Source of the DNA: Drechslerella dactyloides
Lineage: Eukaryota; Ascomycota; Orbiliomycetes; Orbiliales; Orbiliaceae
Assembly: GCA_020064725.1 (NCBI GenBank)
Contig: JAGTWJ010000008.1
Location: 1 to 64,000, forward strand
Direction of reading: 5' to 3'
Length of the DNA: 64,000 nucleotides
The notes below the pieces were generated by a model that was not told the origin of the DNA, searched no databases, and saw nothing but the letters and a program-made list of their open reading frames with translations. Position numbers and translations under genes: made by a program. Shown here piece by piece: positions 37,866 through 49,176 of the stretch (the stretch's first letter is position 1; the number at the start of each line of letters is the position of its first letter).

Positions 37866-39098
37866 GTGTATAAGGGTGGAATACACCAAAACCCGGGCCT
37901 AGAAGGCTCTACTTCGTATGGTTCTTTCTTGATCAATATATATTTTATGAAGTGTTTGGTTCCTAAAAGTCCGAGAGGATTGTCTGAGATTCTTCGCACC
38001 CATCGAGCCTCTATATATACCTCTGGATCGTTCCAGATGCTGTATCTCTAAGCTAACGAGGTTGCGAGCTCACATCTCTTTCGCCCCAAGGCCTTAAGAG
38101 TTGTCACACTGATAGTTTAGGTTACTTGTACAAACCCGTCGACTTCCAGCTAGTGGAAGTGATGTGTTAACCAGTTCAGGTGATACATATAGCGTTATGC
38201 TAAGAGCAAATGTATTTCCCGAAGTGTGGGAAAGAAAGAATGATAAACTACTCAACGAGCTTACAAGTCTAGAATTGACCGGAGAATGCTACTACTTAAC
38301 GCCTCTAAGTTACAGAATAGGCGCCTCTTCTACCGTCTCATTCAAGCTGGTAGGGGTCCATCCGAGAGATATGCGATAAATAGAGCTTCCGAAATCCAGA
38401 TTCCAATAAAGCACGGGCTGGACACGTTCGAGGCCTTCGCTCCAATGGTTGCTATCGCCTTATTTTACGCACGGAGCTAACCCAATATTGGCAATTGACC
38501 AAAGCGGCAAATGCAAGCCCTAGATGAACCAATAACTAAGGACTTAAAGATGAGCGTATATAGCTCGTTCGTGTAATTAAGTATGTAACAGAAGTTAACC
38601 TTGCGTAATGCTCCGCTGGTTTGGAGTAACTAGAGAATTCGATTCGGATGTTGGAAAATACCGATCCGCTGCTATAGCATGCTGGTTGCGCGTAACTCAC
38701 CGCGGAAATGCATTGATGCTCGAGTCCCTTGCTTTGGTTAGCTGCTTGGGTAGTTAGCTACATATTCCGACCTTGGATGCCGAAACCCCACGGCTGGCAT
38801 ACCGGTAGCGCATTGCGAGAACGAGTGTATACGCGCGCAGAAGCCCTTGTCCTGATCACAAGGGATGGCGGTCTCGGTGCAGCCTCGCCTTTCGATTTCC
38901 TTGAGCCCTTGCTCGCTAGCAATACAGCATTGCGAGTCAAATATCTACTCCTTGCGAGTATAAAAGCCGTGTTGAGACTCCTTGCTTTGAATCGCTGTGA
39001 TATTGGTCCTGTTCATATGCATATATGAAGAACTCGTAAGCCTTTTTGTCCATACTCCCATATAATACCATCCAGCATCAGGCTAGCGGTTCGTCAAA
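37866..39098. other. Divergent intergenic region between PKS and GNAT gene 1
   Basis: About 1.2 kb separates two divergently transcribed genes and must hold both promoters. The only element read with some confidence is the TATA-like box before the GNAT gene, listed separately. Short frames here show no recognisable product, and no binding site for a known cluster regulator was identified. Confidence 0.5.
38959..38965 (+). promoter_or_regulatory. TATA-like box of GNAT gene 1
   Basis: TATAAAA in the context GCGAGTATAAAAGCCG, 134 bases before the ATG at 39099. The same GAGTATAAAA core occurs upstream of the paralogue (57442-57448), which supports its function. No transcript start can be read from the sequence. 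Confidence 0.45.
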
Positions 39099-39868
39099 AT
39101 GTATAGAAAAGACATTGTCCCCAAGCCACCCTCCGATCGTTTTGCAGTCAGAGAAGCTACGATGGATGACATCCAAGCTCTCACCCAATTGTGGTATGAT
39201 TCGTACAACAATTCAAACACTTTCTGGGAGGTCATGACACCAGATGATCCCATCACCCGTCGGTGGTGGGACGGCGTTTGGGCTATGGGTATAGAAGCCG
39301 GGCCGACCAAGATAGTAACACTTGTCGTCGAGGATCTCGAAAACGATAAGAAGCTGGTCGCCGTGGGCCGAGTGAATGTAGCCCAAGCGGATGGCTTGCA
39401 AGCGGATTACTTCATGCCGGAATACCCGACTACGTGGGATCCCCAACTAACGGAAAATTTTTGGGGCGCCTTGGCGAAAGCTAGGAAGGAAATAATGGGC
39501 AAAAGGCCCCACTGGTGTAAGCCATCTTGCCGATGAATTCATTCAAAGCTGCGAAAGCCCCTACTCCCTGCTGATAATCTCTCACAGCTGGCTTCGCGGG
39601 AGTGCATCCTTCTTGCGAGAGGAACCACCTGGCTTACATGTTAATGGATTGGCTTTGCCGGCAAGCTGATGCGAGCGGGCTGGAAATTTGCTCCGATTCA
39701 ACCGACTTGGGTAGACGAATCTGGAATAAACACTTCGGGTTCCAAGATCGAAAAGAAATCATCATCAAATATCGTAGCGAAGGATTCGGGGACGATGGAG
39801 AACGTGAATTTAGGATGACGGTCGGTGTCCGGCTTCCACAGCCTGTTCCGGCCTCTGATGTAGCTTAA
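39099..39868 (+). CDS. GNAT-fold N-acetyltransferase-like protein, acetyl-CoA loop degenerate
   Basis: Two exons, 39099-39516 and 39588-39868, with a 71-bp GT-AG intron restore a 232-residue protein (699 nt with stop). The family start R-E-A-T-M-D-D-I is the usual GNAT beta-1/alpha-1 (V-R-x-A-x-x-x-D). A W-W-D-G-V-W-A-M-G-I-E-A-G-P block follows, shared with the paralogue at 57683-58732, and the C-terminal N-K-H-F-G-F-Q-D-R-K is the usual GNAT end (GF). The acetyl-CoA pyrophosphate loop, Y-Q-G-K-G-L-A in the paralogue, reads C-E-R-N-H-L-A here, so both glycines are gone. It may be inactive or have changed function. It lies between the PKS and the PLP enzyme and could modify an amine in the pathway, but that is inference. 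Confidence 0.8.
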
Positions 39869-41560
39869 ACTTTGTAGAGCAAATGTTGCCCCGCTTCAGC
39901 AAATGCTATGAGGAAATTCTTTGATGCGGGGATCATACGATCGACCATGGCTGTATGCTATAGTACTATACATGTAGTTAGATCGATCGGTCGCGCCTCA
40001 GAGCTTAATTTTCGCCACATCTCCGCAGTTGCTGTCCTTTTTTAGCATATCGAACAGATTAGATGTATACGTCTAAGCTCTTTGTTTGATATATTGATAA
40101 TTGCATACATTTGGCTCGTTGCAGGTATTACGGTTTTATCGGATGCAAAAATCTCTATCCGGATCCGCGTTGCAACGTTGGAACATGCCGGTTATGGCAA
40201 AGGGCATTTGAACATGAGCCATTTTCAGAAATCGATTTTGGAATCAACATCGGAGCTTGGCATTGCCATGTCTCCACAATTGCTGCATATTATTGGCACA
40301 TCGAACAGATTATAAGCAATCTAAACCTTTTACGCGACCGATAGACAAATGCAAACCACAGGACTGTCGGTTGTTATGTAGGAGATCGTATCCCGTCGGA
40401 GGGACATTCTCACATTACCATTTCATGACTCCGATTCTTCAAGGTTACTTCCCCATGTACATTCGATCCAGTGCGAATAGCCGAGATTGCTCTGCTCCAT
40501 CAATTGGAAAGGCGAGTTAACGAGTTTTCGTAATTTCGGCAGTGTCCCAAACACTAGAGTTTTTTGGGCTAGAGGTCTTGAGGCCCTTGCTTGATGCCGA
40601 CAACCGGCTTGGCGTCTTCCCGTTGAAATTCGGTCGCGAGTCATGTCAAAAGAGATGGTTGACATTGGCATATGCCTGGTAGCAAGTTGAGGGTTGAACA
40701 TCGTACTTGCTACTGTGAATCAATATTCGATCATTGCTATCGAGAGGCACAGATCCAATTATCGCGTGTTGGTTTTCCTATACATATAATACTACCGTGA
40801 GCAGGCCAACCTTTTCGGCGAATGCTTGCGATGGCAATGCAGCGTTGTTTGAAATGGAGAGCGTCAAAGCATAGGCCTAGGGAACCTTGCCTATATTTGG
40901 CGTGTTCTAGAGCGCTCGCTGCGCTATAGAGAGCTTGATTGATTCGTCGGATGAAACCATTTCCGAGGACTCAATGGACGGGCGCGATTTATTCTGTATC
41001 TGGAAACTAAGTACTTACTACTTAAGTACTTGCGTACCTATTTAGCTATGCACGCAACGGCTGGTCTCTGCGATTTTGTTGCGCTGCGAGCTCGCTGTTT
41101 CCCGACAGCGAGCTAGCGGCTAGCGCTAAGACCAGGCCGGTCTAAAGAAGATCGTGTGAATCTCACGGGCTCACAGCTTCCTACAGACTCATTTCAATTC
41201 GCAAACGTGAACAGCAAGGTAATAGGATACCCGGGTGTCTCATCTCAATGAAGGTGGAGGTGTTTCCCTCGATCGATCAATCAATGATCATTAGTTTACT
41301 AAGGAACAAAATTTGTAACTGTATACAATGCGGGTCTGGATTTCATGTGTACGAGCACTTGGTCTATATCGAAATTAGCGATTAAGAGTCCACCAGCTAT
41401 TTGTTCGTTTTCAGTACTGTTCTGAATATATAATCAGCCACGATTACCGTATCTAGGCTTGGTACAAGACGTTGGAAAGACTGCCAAAAGTACAAGAAAC
41501 AATTGTCGAGCCGCTTCTATCTCGAAATTCCCAGAAGGACTTCAATCTAGATATCTCAAG
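39869..41560. other. Intergenic region, no supported gene
   Basis: Several short frames but no recognisable product. It holds a perfect hairpin (41089-41114), a duplicated CGAACAGATTA motif (about 40050 and 40304), and an AT-rich ATATATAA (41426-41433) about 130 bases before the PLP gene start that may serve as its TATA region. Confidence 0.45.
41089..41114. repeat. Perfect stem-loop, 10-base stem
   Basis: AGCTCGCTGT, loop TTCCCG, ACAGCGAGCT. Farther out CTGGTCT and AGACCAG also pair. It may be a small palindromic repeat or transposon relic; no downstream T run suggests a terminator role. Confidence 0.6.
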
Positions 41561-44500
41561 ATGGCCGTCCCCGGGGTTTTTGCCATCCCGCATATACATA
41601 TAAATTATCCTGATGAAGAACTAGAGCCAGTATCACGGAATTTGGGTGGCTCTCACAGAACATACGAAGTCAAAGGTTGGTGCCCCTATAATTACTGACG
41701 TTCGATGGTCTTGGCTCACCGCAAAGGCAGATCCGAAGCATTCTACCACCGTTGTCGAAACGTTCGAGACGGGAGGCGAGAGCGACGAGGAAATTTCGAT
41801 CAATAACTCCCCATCGACGACAGCTGCCGGGAATCCAACTCCTGGGCTTCGTGCTGACGACAACCGTGTCATACGCACCATCTTCAGGACGTCCCAAACT
41901 CAGTGGGTTGACGATCCTATAATTACCCAGTGGCGGAACCCCGAGCATAGAGTGCACGATATGCTTGAGAGAGTCGATGACCTGTACCATGCGTGGACTT
42001 CGGTATCAGAAAACCCTTTCTATCCCTTTGCGGATCCTCTCTGGCTCCAAACCTGCGGCGCGGTGGGCAAGGCTGGCCTCCCTTGGCACTCCAATCAAGT
42101 CGGCATGCCCGACGATATCGACACAAGCTGGCCGTTTCATTTTAAAATTTTCGAACGAGAACTCGTCAGAAAGAAGGGGGCTCGCGTCGGTGATTCGAGC
42201 GCTTCCGGGTACGTTGCGCAGTCCTCCGAGGCGAACTGTTGGTGTATCAGAGCCTTACAACAAGAGTTGAGGGAGAAATCAACCGCCAGGCCCATCTTGG
42301 TGTATGACAACTTTGATGAAGTGATAATCCATTCTGCCCGAACTTTCTTCGGGCTGGAGTCTTATCGCGTGTCTTTGTCAGCAAACGCGGTTGATACTTG
42401 TCGGGACTTGATGGCTATGACCCGTGAAGGCGAGCAGCAGCGTCCAGTGATATTTGCGGCGACTATGGCCAGTCGAGACGGTCGTTGCGACAACCTGGAC
42501 ATCATTTGTCGGTTCTCCGAGAAGATACCCTTGGTTCTTCATGTGGACGCCTCCCGAAACTTCGATTACCTCACAACACTATCAGATGCGACGCGGAAAC
42601 GTCTAGGGATCAAACGTTTAACACTATTCAAATCTTTATTCCAGCCTCTGGAGCTGAGAGACGGCTCCGTCGCCGCTCACACCATCGTCGCCGGCGGCGC
42701 AGATCATACGGAAGTCTCGTTCGGGATCGGTCTGAAGCCCGCCTCTTTGGGAGATAATCAAATGCACCCGAGAGTGGCATACATAAGGGGTCCCGACTCG
42801 ACTCTCTCGGGATCACGAGATAGTCTCCCGCCTCTGATAATGGCACTGCAAGAGATCAGGTTTGGCCGGCGCGGGTTCCAAGAAATCTACGAAAAATTGG
42901 TAGAGATACGGATGTCACTGCTCCAGGCTTTTGAGGCGATGGGCGTTGAAGTCGTCGCACCTCCCTACTCTTTAGACATCATATTCAAGTCTAGTTGTTC
43001 CAAAGAGCGGAAAGCCCACCTTCAATCGCTCGGTGGCGTTGAAACGCGCGCGGGCGACATCATGATCGCCATTCAACCATCAGTCAAACGAAGCGATCTT
43101 CTTTCGATGATGTTAGCAATCTCTCCAGGCGCCCGTTTGACTGCCCTGAAGCACGTCCTGGCGAATGCCGCCCTGGACTTCGAAGGCTCTGATTTCTCCA
43201 GAGCCTATCGAGTTCCACAATCAGTTGTAGACGCCTTGAGGATGACGGTAGAATCCTGGAAAATACAAACCCGATCCGCAGCCGGTTATCCTCTTCATAT
43301 GGGTTCCTGCTCCGCTCTCGGTCCGATTGTTGGGAAATTTTTGGACGTTACCATACCTACAGAATGGCTGAAGATTGAAGGAGACAAGCTTTTGGACACC
43401 CGAATGCGAGCGTTCGGGCTGCACGATTCTGGTCACGACAAGGCATACCAGTCTCAGTTCAAAGCCGCCTTCACCAACGGCAGCACCATGGGGAACAGAA
43501 TGGGCATTCACACGGCGCTAGCGCGACTGCCAGGCGCCTTTATCTATTTCTCCGAAGAGACGCATTACAGCGTCGATAAAATCGTACGCGATTGTGACGC
43601 TCTGTCCGATCGTTGGCCAGAGATTTCAGCTTTCTCGACAGGTAAGCCGCGATGTTTGAAGATACCGTGCGATGATAACGGTTGCATGATCGTCGAGCGC
43701 CTCGTCGAGCAAGCGCTCGCAGATCGAGCAGCGTGTGTCAATTTAGGCGGCGATTACCGTATGATTCTAATAGCCAATGTGGGTACAACGTTTCTCGGCG
43801 CACGCGATGATCTCAAGAGAATCCACACGATGCTTGGAGAGGCTGGCATAACAATATCTCACATCCATGCTGATGGCGCGTTGGACTTCGGGTTCGGGAC
43901 CCACGGTATCGCACTGGGACCTCCCGGGAGGACAGATTCCCGAGGCGAGCCTTTTGTGCAAGGGGTAACAATAAGTCACCACAAAGCATTAGGAAGCATG
44001 GTCTCGGGTCAAGTTATATGCTTCGACCCTGACGATCACCTTTCTTCGTTCAAATGGAGCGTTGAACCCAGAATTATCTTCGAATCGTGGCTTTACGATC
44101 AAGTTTACACCCAAGGCGATATTAATAAGATGCTCAGATTCTGTCAGAGCAACGCCACGAGATTGGAGGCTGCTTTGCAAAGGTTCATCGCCACCAGAAG
44201 AAACCCCGGCAGCATTATCGTGGTCATGGAGCGGCCGCCAGCTTGGATCATTGAGGAATTTGCGCTTAGGCCCAAAGGCGATTGGGTGCATTTCATCGCA
44301 ATGCCTCATGTAGCTCCGGAAACCATCGAATTGTTCATCGACAGAGTTCGCGCCACCAGTAAACAACTCTTGACCGCATTCTATTACGCAAGCCCGCTGA
44401 TGGCCGCGATCATGCAGCAGCGAGTACGAATTAGAAGTCTCCATTGCCAAGATCCGGTGGCGAGCAGGGTCGCCGAATTGGCCAAGACAGCAGCCCCACT

Positions 44501-44807
44501 GATTGAGGGCACCGATACCATTAGCCGTGGCACCGGCTTACGTACCATAGATTCCCTTAAACCCTATCTTCGTAGTGCTATGTCCGTTGTGGTGCTCAAC
44601 GACCAAGCCTACCCCGAAGCTACGCTGTTGGTCGAATCCAACCGAGATAAATCCATTCGTATCGGCCCTTTATTGATCAAATCAGGCCACGTTAAAAATA
44701 GTGGTGCGATCGTTGATGTTGCCAGGTTGCTCAGCGGCTTTATGGCAAGACATACAGGTGCACGATTGCTCCTAGATGCATCGAGTTATGCGTTGCATGT
44801 TGCTTAG
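41561..44807 (+). CDS. Tandem group II PLP-dependent decarboxylase-like protein
   Basis: A 1063-residue protein with two histidine/aromatic decarboxylase-like halves (about residues 60-530 and 540-1000). The long exon 41731-44807 has no ATG near its start. A first exon 41561-41675 joined over a 55-bp intron (41676-41730; GTTGGT donor, CTGAC branch site, GCAG acceptor) gives an ATG and a total of exactly 1064 codons. The C-half has the PLP-ring Asp753 (H-A-D-G) and the Schiff-base Lys790 (T-I-S-H-H-K-A-L-G) but no S-G-S-R motif. The N-half has Asp311 (H-V-D-A-S) and S-G-S-R at 398-401 but no Lys where S-G-H-K is expected (S-V-A-A-H-T-I-V-A-G). The two halves may form one composite site. Its place beside the PKS suggests it supplies or transforms an amino-acid-derived unit. 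The amino acid substrate cannot be inferred. Confidence 0.85.
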
Positions 44808-45694
44808 TTAGCGTTCGCGCGCATGCATACCAGCCGCTAAAAGTTCCGCCGAAAGTTCCGCCTAAACTTCCATAAAGAGCTATAATGGAGGTCTGAAAAA
44901 TTAACACTGTTCGAAACCACTAAGATCAAGATAGATGACCAACTGCCAAAGCTAGTACTCGTAACCGACTTCGCTTCCATCAGAAGGTCTTGCGCCGAAC
45001 TAGGAAAAACTGGTTGATACCCTCGCTCAGTTGACCAAAAAATGCAGAATGCAGAATAGCAACATATATATATGCATGTTCTTATATATTCTATTCAAGC
45101 AATCAAGCCGGAACCTATGAATTCACTACGCGTCTGGATCTTTAGTCTAGAGCTAACCCAATCCGAACTCGGAAATATCGCGGAATGGATCACGCCTACC
45201 GCAGTTGGTATATCTAGCCAGCCGCCCTCGTACGAGCCAGATCGGTCCTAACTGACAAAGCTTAAATTTCACCAACCCGATCATGAATCCAGATAGACTA
45301 GATGAGCGAAAGTAAGCGGTGGTGTTGCATATTTCAGATTCGGTCCTCGAGTGCTTCCCCCGGAGTCCTAGTGAGGACTGAGTTATTGTTTTGTCACAAT
45401 CAATCGTCAGCTCGATTTTACAATACCTATAACCAAGCATACGCATATCCTTCGCAGCCAAGGGAAGCGTCAGGCTTGCGAGACAAACATGTCTACCCTT
45501 TCGTTTAAGATAGAATTCTCCTCCCCATATTTTGGGTTACCCTTTAAAGCAACTGTCAAGTGCTTGTGAGGATATTCTTCTCACACTTACTTGTATTCTT
45601 AATCTCGATCCAAAGAAAGCTCCCGAAGCTCGTAAGAACAACAGTGCTTTGCAAAACAACTCACGGATCTCATCCTTTCCCTACTCGAAGAGCT
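44808..45694. other. Intergenic region before the enoyl-CoA hydratase
   Basis: No supported gene. At 45451-45488 there is a copy of a short dispersed motif (CGCAGCCAAGGGAAGCGTC and following GGCTTGCGAGACAAA) that recurs at 53270-53309. Frames just upstream of the hydratase ATG are open without ATG, so an upstream exon cannot be excluded. Confidence 0.45.
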
Positions 45695-46627
45695 ATGAGT
45701 TCAACGCTCCCACAACCGCGAACAGATCGCACTAGCTCCCAGAGCTCTTCAAATGGATTCACAAGATATGAGGATATCATCGTTGAGTCCATCGATGGCG
45801 TGGGCAAAAGTGCGTTTTGTGAATTCAGGCTTGGAACCGAATTCTGGAGACCTGCTGGCTAATACAAGTTCTCTCCACACATCACAGTTACCTTGAACAG
45901 ACCGAAGGCTCTGAATGCCATCTGCGCATCAGTTTTTAACGATTTGTGCCATGCCCTTCAGGCTTTCGACCAGAATCCCGAAATTCGTGTCATTCTGCTG
46001 GCTGGTTCCGAGAGGGCTTTCGCAGCGGGTGGCGATATCAGGGAGATGAGCGGGCTCTCGTTTGCCGCCGCCTATACCTCGAATTTTCTGCAAAATCATG
46101 CTCTCGTTATCTCAAACATTAATAAACCGATTATAGCAGCGGTAGGGGGGTTGGCGTTAGGCGGCGGCTGTGAGCTTGCGATGATGGCTGATATTCTGTA
46201 TTGCACGGAGAATGCAAAATTCGGTCAACCTGAAATCAAATTGGGGATCTCTCCTGGATTCGGGGGCTCGCAAAGATTAACAAGGGCGATTGGAAAGGCT
46301 AGAGCGATGGAAATAATCCTCACTGGTAAAACATTCAGTGGGGTGGAAGCTGAGAAATGGGGACTGGCGGCAAGAACGTTTGCGGATTATGAACAGCTGA
46401 TGATAGGAGCTCTGGAGACCGCGAAGATCATCAGCGGGTACTCGGGACTAGCCCTCAAGGTATCAAAAGAGGTTGTGAACCAAAGCCAAGAATTGTCGTT
46501 AACTGAAGGCCTCAAGTACGAAAGCCGTATGTTCCACGCGCTTTTCGGGTCGCAGGATAAGAAAATCGGCATGGAGGCCTTCCTCAACAAGGTGAAAGAT
46601 ACGGATATCGAGTGGACCCACGAATAA
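45695..46627 (+). CDS. Enoyl-CoA hydratase/isomerase family protein (crotonase fold)
   Basis: It hydrates or isomerises enoyl-CoA thioesters. Two exons, 45695-45809 and 45888-46627, joined over a 78-bp intron (GTGCGT donor, TCACAG acceptor), give 284 residues; the join restores V-G-K-I-T-L-N-R-P-K-A-L-N, the classic crotonase start. Oxyanion-hole segments A-F-A-A-G-G-D-I and G-G-L-A-L-G-G-G are present, as are both catalytic Glu positions (C-E-L-A-M and Q-P-E-I-K-L-G). The C-terminal F-G-S-Q-D-K-K-I-G-M-E-A-F-L is typical, so the enzyme should be active. It is co-oriented with and near the PLP gene and could act on a CoA-bound polyketide or on the starter, or be an unrelated beta-oxidation gene. 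Confidence 0.9.
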
Positions 46628-49176
46628 GATCTATAAAGTCGAGCATTCGTAAGAAGTCGTTGACAAGAATCGAAATTTATCTAGCGGTGTATACGGAACC
46701 GTTGCCGGCTGCTTTAAACTGCGCAGCGTGAGAGAGGTTCCTGAGTCGCATAAGCCACCTGTTTTTACAATTGCTGAGTTCCTCTAGATTGATATGAGAT
46801 AAACCCCATAGCAGTGCGCGGCCACGACGTTGTATAACGTCGCATGTATGCGTGTATATTTTGACAGGGATGTGGTCCGCATCGGCCGTCGCCGTACGCT
46901 TTTAAAATTGTCTCGTATAAAATCGCTGATGTCCGAACACCGATTCGAATTTATGACCAACACTTCCTATAGTTCTATCGTATATATCAGAGTCGTATGT
47001 AGGGTGTTTTTATTCTTCGAAAACAACAACAATTACAGAATCCATTCCACCACAGCCTTTAAGCTGGGGTCATCATAAATCTAGTTGGAGTCATCGTATA
47101 TCCAGAAGCCTACATACTTGTCATAAATATATATGCATCTTTCAGCTACTAGATCCATGGCATCTTCGTCCAAAACTCTAAACATAAATATTTTGCAGAA
47201 TCGAAAATAACTAATAAAGGTATCTATAACCATGCATAAAAGCACAAAGTTGTACCCGGGAAAATATATTAAGAGGGGATGAGACCTGAGCTCCTCAATA
47301 TTTATATAAAACCCGATGAACACCAAGTATATATATATATAGCAATTCTCACCCAAAAAAAGGGCTTGCTCCCTTAGAGAATACCTTTCTAGAGTCCCAG
47401 CCCTTGCTAAGAAGATCTTCCTAATAGGTTCCAATTTCAACATTCGTAGCTCAAGACTGGAGGAAGAACCTGTATCGTGCTGAGTTTACGATGTTCATGA
47501 AGCATAACCTAATCAATTGCAACGTATTTTGCACATTTGGCTCATCAAGTTTACATACATGCACGCAGCCCGCATCCGCTGACAAAAGTGCTGGTTTAGT
47601 GCCTAGCGGAATTGGTTGGTCTTAGTATTTCCAGGCACTGCCATTGCACAGGTCATTCACGCGAGAGGACAAGCCACATGCGATCAGCTCTGCCTGGCTA
47701 TGCAGCAGGTGATCCATAATATCCATCGGACCAAGGTTGGTTAGAATAGTGTAGCAGTCGAATCAGGAAGGCGGCACAAACAAAACCAGATACAGGAAAG
47801 AAAGCAACAGACGCACGCACCTGGGTGACATGAAAACCGAACGGGAAACCGGCCGCATCCCGAATTTTGGACTGCTGGAGTTCAAGACTTTCCTATTTAC
47901 TTATAGAAAAGATTCTCGAAGAGAGTCGTAGATTTTTTTATTGGAGATTTTAATAATATAAGTGTACGTTTCTTATATTTGTCGACATCCCAAGCCGAAC
48001 ATCTATCAGAATCCCGAAAACATTGGGTTATTTGGAACAAAAATCGTTGGTTCTTGGAGATATAGGCAGGTATTGAAGTTACTAGCGAAAGCTTGGACGA
48101 AATATTCTGAGGTGGTATCTCGGGAGATTGAGTAGAGCATATCCAAGGTGATTTGGAAACAGCGCACATGTATGTACAACAAAGGAACAACAGTCCCATC
48201 TAGCCTCGAAGAGTTCCATCGTACCATTGCAATTTTTTTTTAATACCAAAGCCCTACGTTATGTAGGATGCATATTATGAGAAAAGAATTAACAATGGAA
48301 GCTAGGTTTAGATGAGATGGCTTCATGAATTCACTCTGCCCTGTGAGCTATAGCAATACTACAGCACACGAGCAGTCTTGAGCCTTAGAATTGTAAGATT
48401 TGTTGAAGAACTGGGATGTTTAGAATCTTATTACCATCTCCCTCCATTGCTGCGGCGAGACTATTAGAATGTGGTTTATCACCCAAGGTTAAGATCCTTA
48501 CTTGTATATATCAAATCATCGGCGCTACACTATCAAGCGTAAGCACTCTTTCCTGACTTAGTTCCTAAACTACCGAATCACTCCTTCGCTTAGCCACCTT
48601 ATAACAGGAGCTTAAGGTTGTCTGGTTCACGAGACAAGGCTTAAGATTTGAGAGACAAGCCTAGAAACACCACGGTACATTCGGGCGGGCAAAAATTTAA
48701 AAGGCCTGCTCGAATAGCAGGGTCACATATTGGGACTGGTAAGAATACCGTCTATTGCCGGAGCCTCCAGCGATTGCGCAATCGAATATATCAATAGTAT
48801 GGGCGTGGTGAATATTGTCGTAGTGATGATATCCAGTCCTCGGGGCCCGTGTTTACATAAGTATCCATCTCAATGGGCATTGATCCTCTCCTTACGATCA
48901 CCCAATTCACACGATTTCAGAGCGTTCATCTTCTATGGCACAGTCACCTAAAATTCAAATCGCAAGATCTTATAACAAGACCCGCTCAAAATCTTAAGGC
49001 CAACGGCCAACGCGCGACGCACAACCCCCACCCTCCCAGACCGTTCGAGCCGTCGTCGCTCACCTCCTGCCAGCCCCCACCCGTCCACCCTGGGCTGGTC
49101 GAGAGGATTTAAACCTAGATAATAGATGAACGGCCGGTAGCTCTCCGTATATTCCAAGATAGAAGGCAAAGGTTAA
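46628..49176. other. Gene-poor region, 2.5 kb
   Basis: Scattered frames of 60-120 codons on both strands lack recognisable domains and often lack an ATG. Composition is normal, with no sign of RIP and no repeat terminus recognised. It probably separates the metabolic genes from the following repeat-family gene. Confidence 0.45.

Noticed and set aside
38729..39028. 99-codon frame in the PKS-GNAT intergenic region
   Set aside because: Overlaps the probable promoter and TATA-like box of the GNAT gene; no domain recognised.
43989..44450. 153-codon minus-strand frame
   Set aside because: Shadow of the PLP-enzyme coding frame.
30223..46627. T-toxin type (Tox1) locus of Cochliobolus, because of PKS plus decarboxylase near AT-rich repeats
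   Set aside because: The decarboxylase here is PLP-dependent and tandem, unlike the acetoacetate-decarboxylase-like Tox1 gene, and the other Tox1 gene types were not seen.
47081..47443. 120-codon minus-strand frame rich in Ile, Tyr and Phe
   Set aside because: No recognisable domain, unusual composition, no partner exon; likely chance.
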